Shown in pieces: positions 5,030-11,771 of a DNA stretch of 15,842 bases. The first letter of the stretch is position 1; every line of letters begins with the position of its first letter. Source of the stretch: a bacterium (GTDB taxonomy: Bacteria > Patescibacteriota > Patescibacteriia > 2-12-FULL-60-25); assembly GCA_024654265.1 (NCBI GenBank), contig JANLIO010000002.1, positions 1 to 15,842 of the forward strand, in the 5' to 3' direction. Both the position numbers and the translations under genes were made by a program. The notes beneath the pieces were generated by a model that saw only the letters and a program-made list of their open reading frames with translations, searched no databases and was not told where the DNA came from.

Positions 5030-5114
5030 CAACATTTTCCGAAAAGACGGAAAATGGGTGATAGAATTTCGCTAGCTCTCTCCTTCCAGCAATAACTCTT
5101 CTTCACTTTTCAAT
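4972..5114 (-). ncRNA. candidate small RNA of about 143 nt
   Basis: A near-consensus minus-strand promoter (TTGACA, 17 nt, TATATT) predicts a 5' end near 5114, and a strong terminator ends it near 4972. The predicted RNA has an unpaired 5' part containing GGAAGGAG (5087-5080), a perfect 9-bp hairpin CATTTTCCG/CGGAAAATG (5056-5033), and the terminator stem. The longest frame inside (GTG at about 5106, 25 codons) has no good SD, so a protein product is unlikely though a leader peptide cannot be excluded. It does not show the landmark motifs of tmRNA, RNase P RNA or SRP RNA. Family unknown. Confidence 0.55.
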
Positions 5115-5120
5115 GAACAC

Positions 5121-5149
5121 AATATAGCACACTTCGCCCTTTTTGTCAA
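5121..5149 (-). promoter_or_regulatory. sigma-70-type promoter of the candidate small RNA
   Basis: Minus strand: perfect TTGACA (5149-5144), spacer of exactly 17 nt, TATATT (5126-5121, 5/6). It is the closest match to a full consensus promoter in the window and faces a region without a protein gene. Confidence 0.8.
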
Positions 5150-5216
5150 GCCCCCCTTACACCAGATTTAAAAATGCTAATAAATGGCCTATTTATCGTA
5201 TTTTTTGATACTGTTT

Positions 5217-5271
5217 TAAAATAAAACGCCCCCAGGGAAATACTCCACATGTGGAGCAAACCCTGAGGGCG
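5217..5271 (-). terminator. long intrinsic terminator, minus strand
   Basis: CGCCCTCAGGG (5271-5261) pairs with CCCTGGGGGCG (5237-5227), 10 of 11 pairs, enclosing a perfect palindrome CTCCACATGTGGAG (5256-5243); TTTTATTTTA follows (5226-5217). The T-tract exists only on the minus strand. It would end a transcript coming from the ZIP promoter region, where no minus-strand gene is convincing. Confidence 0.8.
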
Positions 5272-5390
5272 CGAGGTAAGGCGACGAGCTCCGACATCCG
5301 ATTCTTGGCTTAATAAAGCGGAATGAGGGATGGACTCCTGATTTACTCTTAAAACGTTATTTTTCGTTCTACTAGCTACGAACAACAAGC
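5217..5390 (-). ncRNA. possible small RNA divergent from the ZIP gene
   Basis: Between the strong minus-strand terminator at 5217-5271 and the ZIP start there is room for an RNA of about 170 nt. Minus-strand TATTAT (5402-5397), overlapping the ZIP -10, could start it, but no good -35 is visible. The sequence can form hairpins (GCTT/AAGC near 5310-5325, GTTC/GAAC near 5366-5383). An 80-codon TTG-started frame exists but runs through the terminator, so I do not call it a gene. Confidence 0.28.
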
Positions 5391-5401
5391 TCCCTTATAA
5401 T
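5363..5401 (+). promoter_or_regulatory. ZIP transporter promoter with palindromic operator candidate
   Basis: TATAAT at 5396-5401 ends 8 nt before the ATG of the ZIP gene; no SD lies between, so the mRNA is probably leaderless. Just upstream, over the -35 region, is an inverted repeat TTCGT-N10-ACGAA (5363-5382), also readable as GTTC-N10-GAAC (5366-5383). A metal-responsive repressor site would fit the gene, but the sequence is not a textbook Zur or Fur box. Confidence 0.5.
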
Positions 5402-5409
5402 ACCGCCAT

Positions 5410-6180
5410 ATGACAGCATTGCTTTACGCCCTTTTATCCGGGCTATTGATTAGTGGAATTGCGTTTGTGGGTTTTTTTGCACTCGCACTCACAAAAAGAG
5501 AACTTTCAAAGATCCTTGCCGGTCTTGTCGCCTTTGCCGCCGGTACTCTTCTTGGTGGCGCTTTTTTCCATCTTCTTCCAGAATCAATTGAAAATGGAGG
5601 CCCTACGTTTGGCGCAGCTCTTGTGGGTATTGTCGCCTTCTTTATCCTTGATTCCCTTATTTGGATCTATCACTGTCACGGCGGTCATCAACTTCACGAG
5701 ACAACTGAAGATCACCACGGATCTTGCCCTATCAAACCGGTTGGATATCTCAACCTCATCGGCGATGCCGTACACAACATAACAGATGGCATCATTATCG
5801 GATCAACATTTCTCGTAAGCATCCCACTTGGCATTGTTGCAAGTATTGCTGTTGCTCTTCACGAAATCCCACAAGAAATGTCTGACTACGGAATTCTTCT
5901 TCATTCTGGATTTAAAAAGAAAACGGCACTCCTTTTAAACTTTGGTGTTGCGCTCACCATCCTCATCGGAATTCTCGCTGTATTCCTTGCTCAAGAATTA
6001 TCACAATCAGCAACACTCTACACGATTCCATTTTCTGCCGGTGGCTTCATCTACATCGCATGTACCAACCTTCTGTCTGAAATCAAAGAGGAATCAAAAC
6101 TAAAAAAGCGCGTCGTTCAAACTCTTTTCTTTATTTCCGGAATCCTCCTCATGTTCGCTACAAAAACGTGGCTTCTCTAG
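5410..6180 (+). CDS. ZIP family divalent metal ion transporter
   Basis: Inner-membrane transporter of the ZIP (SLC39/ZupT) family, importing Zn2+ or related divalent metals. The 256-residue product has about eight hydrophobic segments, of which the first three span residues 3-27, 34-56 and 66-86. The two metal-site signatures are intact: HNITDG (122-127) in the fourth helix and HEIPQE (151-156) in the fifth, in the usual spacing. The cytoplasmic loop between helices 3 and 4 is His-rich (HCHGGHQLHETTEDHHG, about 88-104), as in many ZIP proteins. Length matches the bacterial family. It is transcribed alone from a promoter with a possible operator, and nothing nearby suggests a partner. The substrate (Zn, Fe, Mn) cannot be decided from sequence. 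Confidence 0.95.
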   Translation: MTALLYALLSGLLISGIAFVGFFALALTKRELSKILAGLVAFAAGTLLGGAFFHLLPESIENGGPTFGAALVGIVAFFILDSLIWIYHCHGGHQLHETTEDHHGSCPIKPVGYLNLIGDAVHNITDGIIIGSTFLVSIPLGIVASIAVALHEIPQEMSDYGILLHSGFKKKTALLLNFGVALTILIGILAVFLAQELSQSATLYTIPFSAGGFIYIACTNLLSEIKEESKLKKRVVQTLFFISGILLMFATKTWLL

Positions 6181-6216
6181 CAGAATCTCTCTCCTCTCTA
6201 TAATCTTCATCACCGC

Positions 6217-6246
6217 TTGGATCAAATACCGCCGTTAAGCTACACT
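6217..6246 (+). promoter_or_regulatory. promoter of the secreted repeat protein
   Basis: TTGGAT (6217-6222), 18-nt spacer, TACACT (6241-6246), 29 nt before the ATG at 6276. The predicted leader is about 23 nt and shows no Shine-Dalgarno. A TATAAT at 6199-6204 is an alternative with a poor -35. Confidence 0.4.
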
Positions 6247-6275
6247 AAGAAAGATTAATTCCTCATTTTTTTGAT

Positions 6276-7181
6276 ATGAAACATATTACTCAAAAACTCG
6301 TTGCTGGCTTTTCGGGTCTTGCAATGATTTTTTCGCTCTCTCCTGTTTTCGCAAATGACGTTGTCCCCGAGCTCATTCGCGTAGATGCTTCCTCTGCTTC
6401 TGAAACTGTCGTGATTCAGCCGGATGATCAACCGCTCGAACGAAGTGCAAAGCTTCAACGCGCGTGGGTTGTGTATCGTGAGAAGGATTCAAAACAAATT
6501 TGGGCGATTCGAAAGAGCGAAAAAACCAAACACGAAATTCAAACACTTGATTTTTTTACCGCGAACAATGCGAACTATCACATCGTTCTTGTCCCGATCG
6601 GAAGCTTAGATCGATTTTCAATCGGTGAACCCATCACAACAACCGACGAATTCAATCCTGAAGATTGGCGAAAATCTCCGTTTGCTTGTCGCCTCGTAAA
6701 AGTTGCAAATGAACCGGCGGTCTATCTTTTGTGCCACGGAAAGAAACGTGTCGTTCTTCGTGAAGGCGTTTTTCATCGCAATGGATGGGAATTCCGCGAC
6801 GTTGAAACAATGACACAATCTGAATTAAACACATTTGAAACAGATACATCAATTGATGAAGAAACTGTTTTTGATGAGGATGTCGAAGTTGAAACAACGA
6901 ACAATCGTGAACTCCGTGAACGCCTTGAGAAACGACTCGAACTTCAAGGAAAGAAGGAAACACGTGAACGCCTTGTTAAAGTTCCAGAACGCCCAGAAAT
7001 CTACGTCATGACACCGAATGGAAAACTTCGTCATATCAAAGATCAAGAAACAGCTCGTAAACATAAACTTGATCTTCATGAAACAACAGAAGTAAGCGAA
7101 GATGAGTTTGAAGCGTTTGAAGTGACATTAGATATTTCAAAAGACACACCGGAATCTGAGTTATCAGATGATGAGTCTTAA
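6276..7181 (+). CDS. secreted hypothetical protein with internal repeats
   Basis: Unrecognised 301-residue protein. A signal peptide is clear: MKHITQK, a hydrophobic core (about 8-20) and a likely cleavage after VFA (24-26), giving export to the cell surface or outside. The mature part is strongly charged. Two segments of about 40 residues are similar, at about 148-190 (VYLLCHGKKRVVLREG, later FRDVETMTQSELNTFE) and 242-285 (IYVMTPNGKLRHIKDQ, later TTEVSEDEFEAFE); the segment around residues 66-115 may be a more diverged first copy. Such short beta-type repeats of the form tyr-gly-lys-arg-hydrophobic recur in CPR surface proteins. Between them lies an Arg/Glu-rich helical linker (about 207-236). 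The C-terminus ends in an acidic tail (SELSDDES) without anchor motif. A strong terminator follows. Confidence 0.78.
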   Translation: MKHITQKLVAGFSGLAMIFSLSPVFANDVVPELIRVDASSASETVVIQPDDQPLERSAKLQRAWVVYREKDSKQIWAIRKSEKTKHEIQTLDFFTANNANYHIVLVPIGSLDRFSIGEPITTTDEFNPEDWRKSPFACRLVKVANEPAVYLLCHGKKRVVLREGVFHRNGWEFRDVETMTQSELNTFETDTSIDEETVFDEDVEVETTNNRELRERLEKRLELQGKKETRERLVKVPERPEIYVMTPNGKLRHIKDQETARKHKLDLHETTEVSEDEFEAFEVTLDISKDTPESELSDDES

Positions 7182-7205
7182 CGAAAACACTAATCTCAAT
7201 TCCAT

Positions 7206-7249
7206 AAAATCCACGGGAATCGCTTGAACGAGCGCTCTCGTGGATTTTT
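7206..7249 (+). terminator. intrinsic terminator after the secreted repeat protein
   Basis: AAATCCACG (7207-7215) pairs perfectly with CGTGGATTT (7239-7247), with an inner CGCT/AGCG stem, and TTTTT at the 3' side. The A-rich left flank makes it partly bidirectional. Confidence 0.88.
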
Positions 7250-7252
7250 CTG

Positions 7253-7281
7253 TAGACGACATGACACGGTGTTCGTATAAT
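7253..7281 (+). promoter_or_regulatory. promoter for a leaderless mRNA
   Basis: TAGACG (7253-7258, 4/6), spacer 17 nt, perfect TATAAT (7276-7281), then six nucleotides (GCAACC) and the ATG at 7288. Transcription would start on the A of the start codon or a base beside it. Confidence 0.75.
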
Positions 7282-7287
7282 GCAACC

Positions 7288-7554
7288 ATGCCACGATCCC
7301 ACAAGCTTCTTCATGATTTCCAAAAATCGTTAGAAAAAAAATCAAAGCACACCTCGATCTTTGATTTAGCTCACGAAGTTCACCGTGTTGCCGATGTCCT
7401 TGAAAGACAAAATCTTTTGAGCCGTCGTTTTTTCATGGGCCTTGTATTAGGACTCGGAACCGCGCTCGGCGCATCAATCATTGCCACACTCGCAATCTTT
7501 GTACTTCGAGTATTTATCAACGAATACCTCGGCATTGATATTTCAACCTTATGA
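7288..7554 (+). CDS. DUF5665-like small membrane protein
   Basis: An 88-residue protein with a basic, polar N-terminal half (PRSHKLLHDFQKSLEKKSKH), an amphipathic stretch containing DLAHEVHRVADVLERQN (about 27-43), and one long hydrophobic segment near 49-75 that opens FFMGLVLGLGTALGASIIAT. The Gly-rich start of that helix following a short Arg-rich linker is typical of the DUF5665 family, whose function is unknown; I recognise it by pattern only. I start at the ATG at 7288 because the promoter -10 ends 6 nt before it; a longer frame from 7240 would begin within the preceding terminator. The stop overlaps the start of the next gene (ATGA), so the two are coupled. Confidence 0.8.
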   Translation: MPRSHKLLHDFQKSLEKKSKHTSIFDLAHEVHRVADVLERQNLLSRRFFMGLVLGLGTALGASIIATLAIFVLRVFINEYLGIDISTL

Positions 7555-8102
7555 CAAAGAACGTACTCCGCACGCTTTTTTGGTTTTCAACAATTTCCTT
7601 GCTCGGCGTCGGCTGTGCCGTTCAACCCAAAATAAATAATCTCCGTTTAGATTGGAAGCAACTTCGTGGAATGGCGCTTATTCAAAATGCGGAAGTGCAG
7701 AGTGGATCCCCTGTCGCCGTTTATAAACCTGCGTTGAAACGACGCTTTCGCGGAATGCTTGCACCGACATTCGTGGATTACAACGGAAGTTATCGCATGA
7801 ATGACGGTTCATCCATTGAACTCCAAATGGGCGTACAAGGAACACCCGAATCTGATCGCGCGCAATTTAAAAATGTTGCACAACTTTCATCCTTTGAGGA
7901 CGGTGAATTAAACGGCTGGACACTCACGACCGCGTTTGACGATACAACCAACCGATGGGTTCTTCGTGCGGCACAGGCTGATCTTGGATTTCAAGAAGAC
8001 GCCTATCATGTCATCGAATGTCTTGCGACTTCAACATCCATGATTACATTTTGGGATGGATGTCGGACAATGCTCGAAGGCGCGCAGATTATTTTAGAAT
8101 AG
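7551..8102 (+). CDS. putative lipoprotein or secreted protein, 183 residues
   Basis: Unrecognised. It has an N-terminal signal sequence (MTKNVLRTLFWFSTISLLGVGC) whose Cys22 is placed like a lipobox cysteine; the -3 to -1 residues are Gly-Val-Gly, so the lipobox is imperfect. The rest looks like one beta-rich extracytoplasmic domain: a segment GSPVAVYKPALKRRFRGM (52-69), a YNGSYRMNDGSSIELQMGVQG stretch (77-97), and a C-terminal part with Cys at about 154 and 168 that could form a disulfide. The start overlaps the end of the DUF5665-like gene by 4 nt, indicating one operon driven by the promoter at 7253-7281. No enzyme motif was seen. Confidence 0.72.
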   Translation: MTKNVLRTLFWFSTISLLGVGCAVQPKINNLRLDWKQLRGMALIQNAEVQSGSPVAVYKPALKRRFRGMLAPTFVDYNGSYRMNDGSSIELQMGVQGTPESDRAQFKNVAQLSSFEDGELNGWTLTTAFDDTTNRWVLRAAQADLGFQEDAYHVIECLATSTSMITFWDGCRTMLEGAQIILE

Positions 8103-8123
8103 AATCAAAAAAATCTCTCAGAA

Positions 8124-8210
8124 ACCTCCCCGCACCCCTCCTTAGCAAGGAGAGGATTTTCTATCTTATTCCACCCTTTATAAGGGGGGACACAGGGGGG
8201 TATCAAATAA
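8124..8210. repeat. interspersed GC/pyrimidine-rich repeat
   Basis: Contains ACCTCCCCGCACCCCTCC, TTAGCAAGGAGAGGA and a run of GGGGGG, near the end of the lipoprotein gene. The same unit appears inverted at 15700-15735 (CCCTCCTTACTAAGGAGGGG then GCGGGGAGGTT). CTCCTT/AAGGAG can form a hairpin. It lies between the ends of two convergent genes and may help terminate both. Confidence 0.75.
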
Positions 8211-8214
8211 ACAT

Positions 8215-9171
8215 CTACTTAATATACGCAAACACGTCTTTGATGGATTCCGTCTTTTCTAATCCAAGTTTTCGAATGGTTTCGCGCGCATACTCAACGT
8301 GAATCAAGATCATTTTTTCAATTTCAGAAACAACACCAAGTTCATCCGCTTTTGATTTCCATCTTGCGATTTCTTCGGCGCTCATCCCAACCTTCCACGC
8401 GCGTTCCAAATCCAACCTTGATTGAGAATCGAGTCGATCCAAGAAAAGCCGATTTACGACTGTCATCTTTCCACGAGAAAAATCGTCTCGCCCTCCTTCT
8501 GCATCGCGTTTTTTTAATCCCACGTATTCATTCAGATCGTCGCGGAACTGATACGCAATGCCAAGATGATTTGATGCCAACTCAATTTCAGTCGATACCT
8601 CTTTTTTGGAAATCAATTCTGCAATTCGAAGCGGAAGCGCAAATGTATAGAGCGCCGTTTTTTCCTGATAAAACGTTTCAATCTGTTCGAGGGACCACGT
8701 TGTATCTGCAACGTATTCTAAAAGCTGACCTTTGATTGTCTCGCGAAGAACCGAAATCGCGATGGAGAGAGCCTTTGGATCAACGTCACATAAAAGAGCG
8801 AGCGCCTCGTTGATAAGATAATCCCCAACCGCGATGGCAATTCCTTCCCCTTTTTCACGACCATACGTTTCATGACATGACGCATACACCGTCAGTTTTC
8901 CGCGACGAAGAACGTCTCGATCCATCAAATCATCATGGATGAGAAGATAATGATGCAATAATTCAACGGCAATTGCGGATTGGACAGCATCTTTTTGTTC
9001 GCTGGATTCTGCATTTCCACTCGGCATCCACGCGTGAACCGCATCCAATAAAAGATGCGAACGAATATGTTTTCCTTCACCAAGACAAAAATCTCGCGCA
9101 ATCACAAAACCCGGAACATCTTTACAAAAGATCTCTTCAACCGTTTGTCGATAACGCGTTTCAAAATTCAT
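8215..9171 (-). CDS. trans-polyprenyl diphosphate synthase (FPP/GGPP synthase family)
   Basis: Soluble class I isoprenyl diphosphate synthase that adds isopentenyl units to an allylic diphosphate. The 318-residue product is all-helical, with GEGKHIRSHL (31-40) at the family's G-G-K-x-x-R position, the first Asp-rich motif DDLMD (80-84) followed by RRG (89-91), GDYLI (116-120), EKTA (170-173), and a second motif QFRDDLNE (208-215) in which the last Asp of DDxxD is Glu. Tyr75, the fifth residue before the first motif, is aromatic and would tend to keep the product short (C15-C20); chain length is inference. The neighbouring plus-strand glycosyltransferase and uppP use polyprenyl lipids, so it may supply the undecaprenyl precursor. 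No SD site was found ahead of the ATG. Confidence 0.93.
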   Translation of the reverse strand: MNFETRYRQTVEEIFCKDVPGFVIARDFCLGEGKHIRSHLLLDAVHAWMPSGNAESSEQKDAVQSAIAVELLHHYLLIHDDLMDRDVLRRGKLTVYASCHETYGREKGEGIAIAVGDYLINEALALLCDVDPKALSIAISVLRETIKGQLLEYVADTTWSLEQIETFYQEKTALYTFALPLRIAELISKKEVSTEIELASNHLGIAYQFRDDLNEYVGLKKRDAEGGRDDFSRGKMTVVNRLFLDRLDSQSRLDLERAWKVGMSAEEIARWKSKADELGVVSEIEKMILIHVEYARETIRKLGLEKTESIKDVFAYIK

Positions 9172-9449
9172 AATACATTCATTTTCAATTCTCGAATCAC
9201 GTCACTCTTTCGCTCTCTTAACACGCCCTCTGTCATCCCGAAAGCATTCGGGATCCCTTTTCTTTCCCCGTCATCCCGAAAGCATTCGGGATCCCTCTTC
9301 TTATTCCCGTCATCTCGACTGAGGAGGCTCTGCGACGAATGGAGAGATCCCTTTTCTTATTCCCGTCATCTCGACTGAGGAGGCTCTGCGACGAATGGAG
9401 AGATCCCTTTTCAAAATATATTTACTTTGATGAGGGATCTCTCCACTGC

Positions 9450-9545
9450 GGTCGAGATGACAGGAGAAGAGGTCGAGATGATAGGAGAGGAGGTCGAGAT
9501 GATAGGAGAGGAGGTCGAGATGACAGGAGAGGAGGTCGAGATAAC
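9450..9545 (+). repeat. 21-bp tandem array
   Basis: About four and a half copies of GGTCGAGATGATAGGAGAGGA with few changes (GACAGG against GATAGG). The same unit in degenerate form is at 178-215. In the frame of the glycosyltransferase it would encode repeated EMTGEEV, which is why that gene can look falsely extended. Confidence 0.9.
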
Positions 9546-9618
9546 GGAATATTCTAAATTCTACATTCCACATTCCAAATTCCTGCTGTATCACATTCCA
9601 AATTCCTTCGATTCCATC

Positions 9619-9624
9619 TATAAT
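9619..9624 (+). promoter_or_regulatory. -10 hexamer of glycosyltransferase-uppP operon
   Basis: Perfect TATAAT, then six nucleotides (GACACC) and the ATG at 9631. The -35 at 17 nt spacing is TTCCAA (9596-9601), within the AT-rich tail of the repeat block. A leaderless message is predicted. Confidence 0.7.
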
Positions 9625-9630
9625 GACACC

Positions 9631-10968
9631 ATGAACAAACACAAACATGCAAATGCATGGGTCGTGTCGACGAACATGGGGTATGGCCATGCGCGTGCTG
9701 CGTACGCACTCAAAGATCTTGCGCATGGCAGAATTATAAACGCGAATGATTATCCCGGCATTCCAGAAAAGGATAAACAAACGTGGTTACAAACTCGAAA
9801 AATATACGAAACAATCTCGCGCCTCAAGCCACTCCCACTCATCGGAAAAACGGCGTTTGCGATCATGGACAGTATGCAACGGATTGAACCGTTTTATCCT
9901 CGGCGTGACTTATCTGTTCCAAGCTTGCAACTTCGTCAAAGCTACCATCTCATCAAAAAACAAAAACTCGTTCGTCATTTGATTGAAAAATTATCAACAA
10001 ATCCTCTGCCGATGATCTGCACATTTCCAATCCCTGCGTTTGCTGGGGAAGTGTATGATTATCCTGGCGATATTTATCTCGTCGCAACCGACACGGACAT
10101 CAATCGAGCGTGGGTGCCCATGGATCCAAAAAAGAGTCGCATTAAATATTTTGCACCGAATGGTCGCGTTGTCGAGCGTCTTAAATTGTATGGTGTCCGA
10201 CCAGAAAATATCTTTCTAACTGGTTTTCCACTTCCCAAGGAAGTCATTGGCGGACCGGAAAGCACAGTCGTGCACGATGATCTACGCGCGCGAATTTGCA
10301 ATTTAGATCCGAATGGCATCTTTATCCAAAAATACAAAAAGACACTTGAAACAGAACTGGGACCTCAAAATTGTACATTTCTAAAAAAACATCCGCTCAC
10401 TCTTACATTTATGATCGGCGGTGCTGGAGCCCAACGTGCCCTTGGTGCGCAAATCATCACAAGTCTGCGTCATCGGATTTTGCGTGGTGAAATCCGCTTA
10501 AACTTGATTGCGGGCACACACAAAGTCGTCGAACAATTTTATTTACAAACAATCAAAGAACTGCGCATGCAACGCGCACTCAATACACATATTTTTGTTC
10601 CGCTGTGGGAGGATCGGCAATCCTATTTTCATCATTTTTCAGCGCTTCTCCGAAAAACGGACATCCTTTGGACAAAGCCAAGTGAAATGTCTTTCTACAC
10701 GGGTATCGGACTTCCAATCATCATGGCTCCGCCGATCGGATCACAAGAAGTGTTTAATCTCGTGTGGCTCCAACAAGTTGGCGGTGGGATTCCACAAGGC
10801 GATCCACAATACACAAACGAATGGCTATTTGATTGGATCGAATCCGGCGGACTCGCGCGTATGGCGTGGAATGGATATATTGAAGCGCCGACGCACGGGG
10901 CATATCGGATCGAAAGCATTGTGACAGGCGAAGATATTAAACTAGAAAAATTACCCCTTATCGTATGA
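9631..10968 (+). CDS. GT-B fold glycosyltransferase of MGDG synthase / MurG type
   Basis: A 445-residue GT-B glycosyltransferase, probably acting at the inner face of the membrane on a lipid acceptor. The N-terminal half begins VVSTNMGYGHARAA (11-24), which matches the G-x-G-H-x-R acceptor loop of MGDG synthases and related proteins; a YFAPNGRVVERLKLYGV segment (173-189) with LTGFP (196-200) is the typical N-domain end of that family. The C-terminal half has TFMIGGAGAQ (259-268), and a nucleotide-sugar-binding stretch WTKPSEMSFYTGIGLPIIM (347-365) with IGSQEVFN (369-376). The true start is the ATG at 9631, next to the promoter; an in-frame extension upstream consists of tandem repeat. It overlaps uppP by 4 nt, so it may use an undecaprenyl carrier or act in wall or glycolipid synthesis. 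Donor and acceptor are unknown, and it is not clear MurG. Confidence 0.85.
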   Translation: MNKHKHANAWVVSTNMGYGHARAAYALKDLAHGRIINANDYPGIPEKDKQTWLQTRKIYETISRLKPLPLIGKTAFAIMDSMQRIEPFYPRRDLSVPSLQLRQSYHLIKKQKLVRHLIEKLSTNPLPMICTFPIPAFAGEVYDYPGDIYLVATDTDINRAWVPMDPKKSRIKYFAPNGRVVERLKLYGVRPENIFLTGFPLPKEVIGGPESTVVHDDLRARICNLDPNGIFIQKYKKTLETELGPQNCTFLKKHPLTLTFMIGGAGAQRALGAQIITSLRHRILRGEIRLNLIAGTHKVVEQFYLQTIKELRMQRALNTHIFVPLWEDRQSYFHHFSALLRKTDILWTKPSEMSFYTGIGLPIIMAPPIGSQEVFNLVWLQQVGGGIPQGDPQYTNEWLFDWIESGGLARMAWNGYIEAPTHGAYRIESIVTGEDIKLEKLPLIV

Positions 10969-11771
10969 GTATCATTCAATCCATCATCCTCGGCGCAATA
11001 CAAGGAATAACTGAGTTCCTCCCCGTCTCCTCTTCCGGTCATCTTATTCTTGTCCGCGACGTTCTTGGGATGGCGACAAACAACGGCCTCGCATTTGATA
11101 TCATGCTCCATCTCGCGACGCTTCTTGCTGTGTTGGTTGCATTTCGTAAAATCATTCTTGAGTTGGCACGCGATCTCATCCAAATCGTACGCGGTCGTTA
11201 TCGCCAAGTAAAAAAAGAAGATCGAAATCTCATCCTCGCGCTTCTTGTCGGGACAATTCCGGCGGGTGTCATGGGATATCTTTTTGAAAGTACGATAGAG
11301 AATACAATTCGTGAACCACGATTTGTCGCTGGAATGCTCATCATCGGAAGCGCACTTCTCATTGCCGGCGAACGATACGCAAAACATCGCGAAGATCACG
11401 TTCTTCCAAAAACAGGATGGTGGATCGGTTGGTTCCAAGTTCTCGCGCTTTTACCGGGCATGTCACGTTCCGGTGCAACCATCGCCGGCGGAATGATCCT
11501 CGGCGTCAAACGAATCCAAGCCGCGCAATTCAGCTTCCTTCTTTCAATCCCCATCATTGCCGGTTCTGCGCTTAAAAAAGGAATTGACATTGCGACGGGA
11601 TCAATCGCGCTTCCTCTTCCGGAAATGACCGCCGGATTTTTAACGTCATTTCTCGTCGGATGGATTGTGATCCACTATTTCATGAAGTACTTAAAAAACC
11701 ACACGCTGTATGCCTTTGCCGTGTATCGCCTTCTCCTCGCCGTTGTCGTTCTCTTTCTTCTAAAAACCTAA
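10965..11771 (+). CDS. uppP: undecaprenyl-diphosphatase UppP (BacA)
   Basis: Integral membrane enzyme that removes a phosphate from undecaprenyl diphosphate, recycling the lipid carrier of wall-precursor export; overproduction of the family gives bacitracin resistance. The 268-residue product has about eight helices and both conserved motifs: QGITEFLPVSSSGHL (13-27) with Glu17 and His26, and PGMSRSG (164-170) with Arg168. The start ATGA overlaps the stop of the glycosyltransferase, so translation is coupled and the genes share one message. Its last 12 nt overlap the end of the convergent mgtE-like gene, so there is no room for a normal terminator. Confidence 0.97.
   Translation: MSIIQSIILGAIQGITEFLPVSSSGHLILVRDVLGMATNNGLAFDIMLHLATLLAVLVAFRKIILELARDLIQIVRGRYRQVKKEDRNLILALLVGTIPAGVMGYLFESTIENTIREPRFVAGMLIIGSALLIAGERYAKHREDHVLPKTGWWIGWFQVLALLPGMSRSGATIAGGMILGVKRIQAAQFSFLLSIPIIAGSALKKGIDIATGSIALPLPEMTAGFLTSFLVGWIVIHYFMKYLKNHTLYAFAVYRLLLAVVVLFLLKT

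Larger units (their letters stand above)
4588..5409. other. 822-base stretch without a convincing protein gene
   Basis: Open frames here run through hairpin terminators and lack start signals, so I call none. What is present: a TTGACA/TATATT promoter on the minus strand at 5121-5149, three strong hairpins with minus-strand T-tracts (4737-4771, 4972-5029, 5217-5271), a perfect 9-bp hairpin at 5033-5056, a LexA-box-like palindrome at 4928-4941, and a palindrome at 5363-5382 ahead of the ZIP transporter. The region is best read as small-RNA and regulatory sequence. Confidence 0.6.
9172..9630. repeat. interspersed and tandem repeat block, no gene
   Basis: Contains two GTCATCCCGAAAGCATTCGG units (9232-9258, 9270-9296), a perfect tandem pair of 56-bp units (9301-9356 and 9357-9412), a GGGATCTCTCCACTGCGGTC unit, a 21-bp tandem array (9450-9545) and AT-rich ATTCCAAATTC tails (9546-9605). 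The end, 9619-9624, is the promoter -10 of the glycosyltransferase, so repeats run up to the start of a gene. Frames in it are repeat translations. Confidence 0.88.

Noticed and set aside
5146..5388. TTG-started 80-codon frame on the minus strand preceded by AAGGGAG
   Set aside because: The frame reads through a strong terminator hairpin with T-tract (5217-5271), so a complete protein is unlikely; noted as RNA candidate instead.
9427..9630. Upstream extension of the glycosyltransferase by 68 codons
   Set aside because: The extension translates the 21-bp tandem array and AT-rich repeat tails; the promoter hexamer sits immediately before the ATG at 9631.
9310..9780. Minus-strand 156-codon frame with repeated Cys-His-Leu-Asp segments
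   Set aside because: It is a translation of the interspersed repeats and the antisense of the glycosyltransferase start; such repeat translations are well-known false genes.
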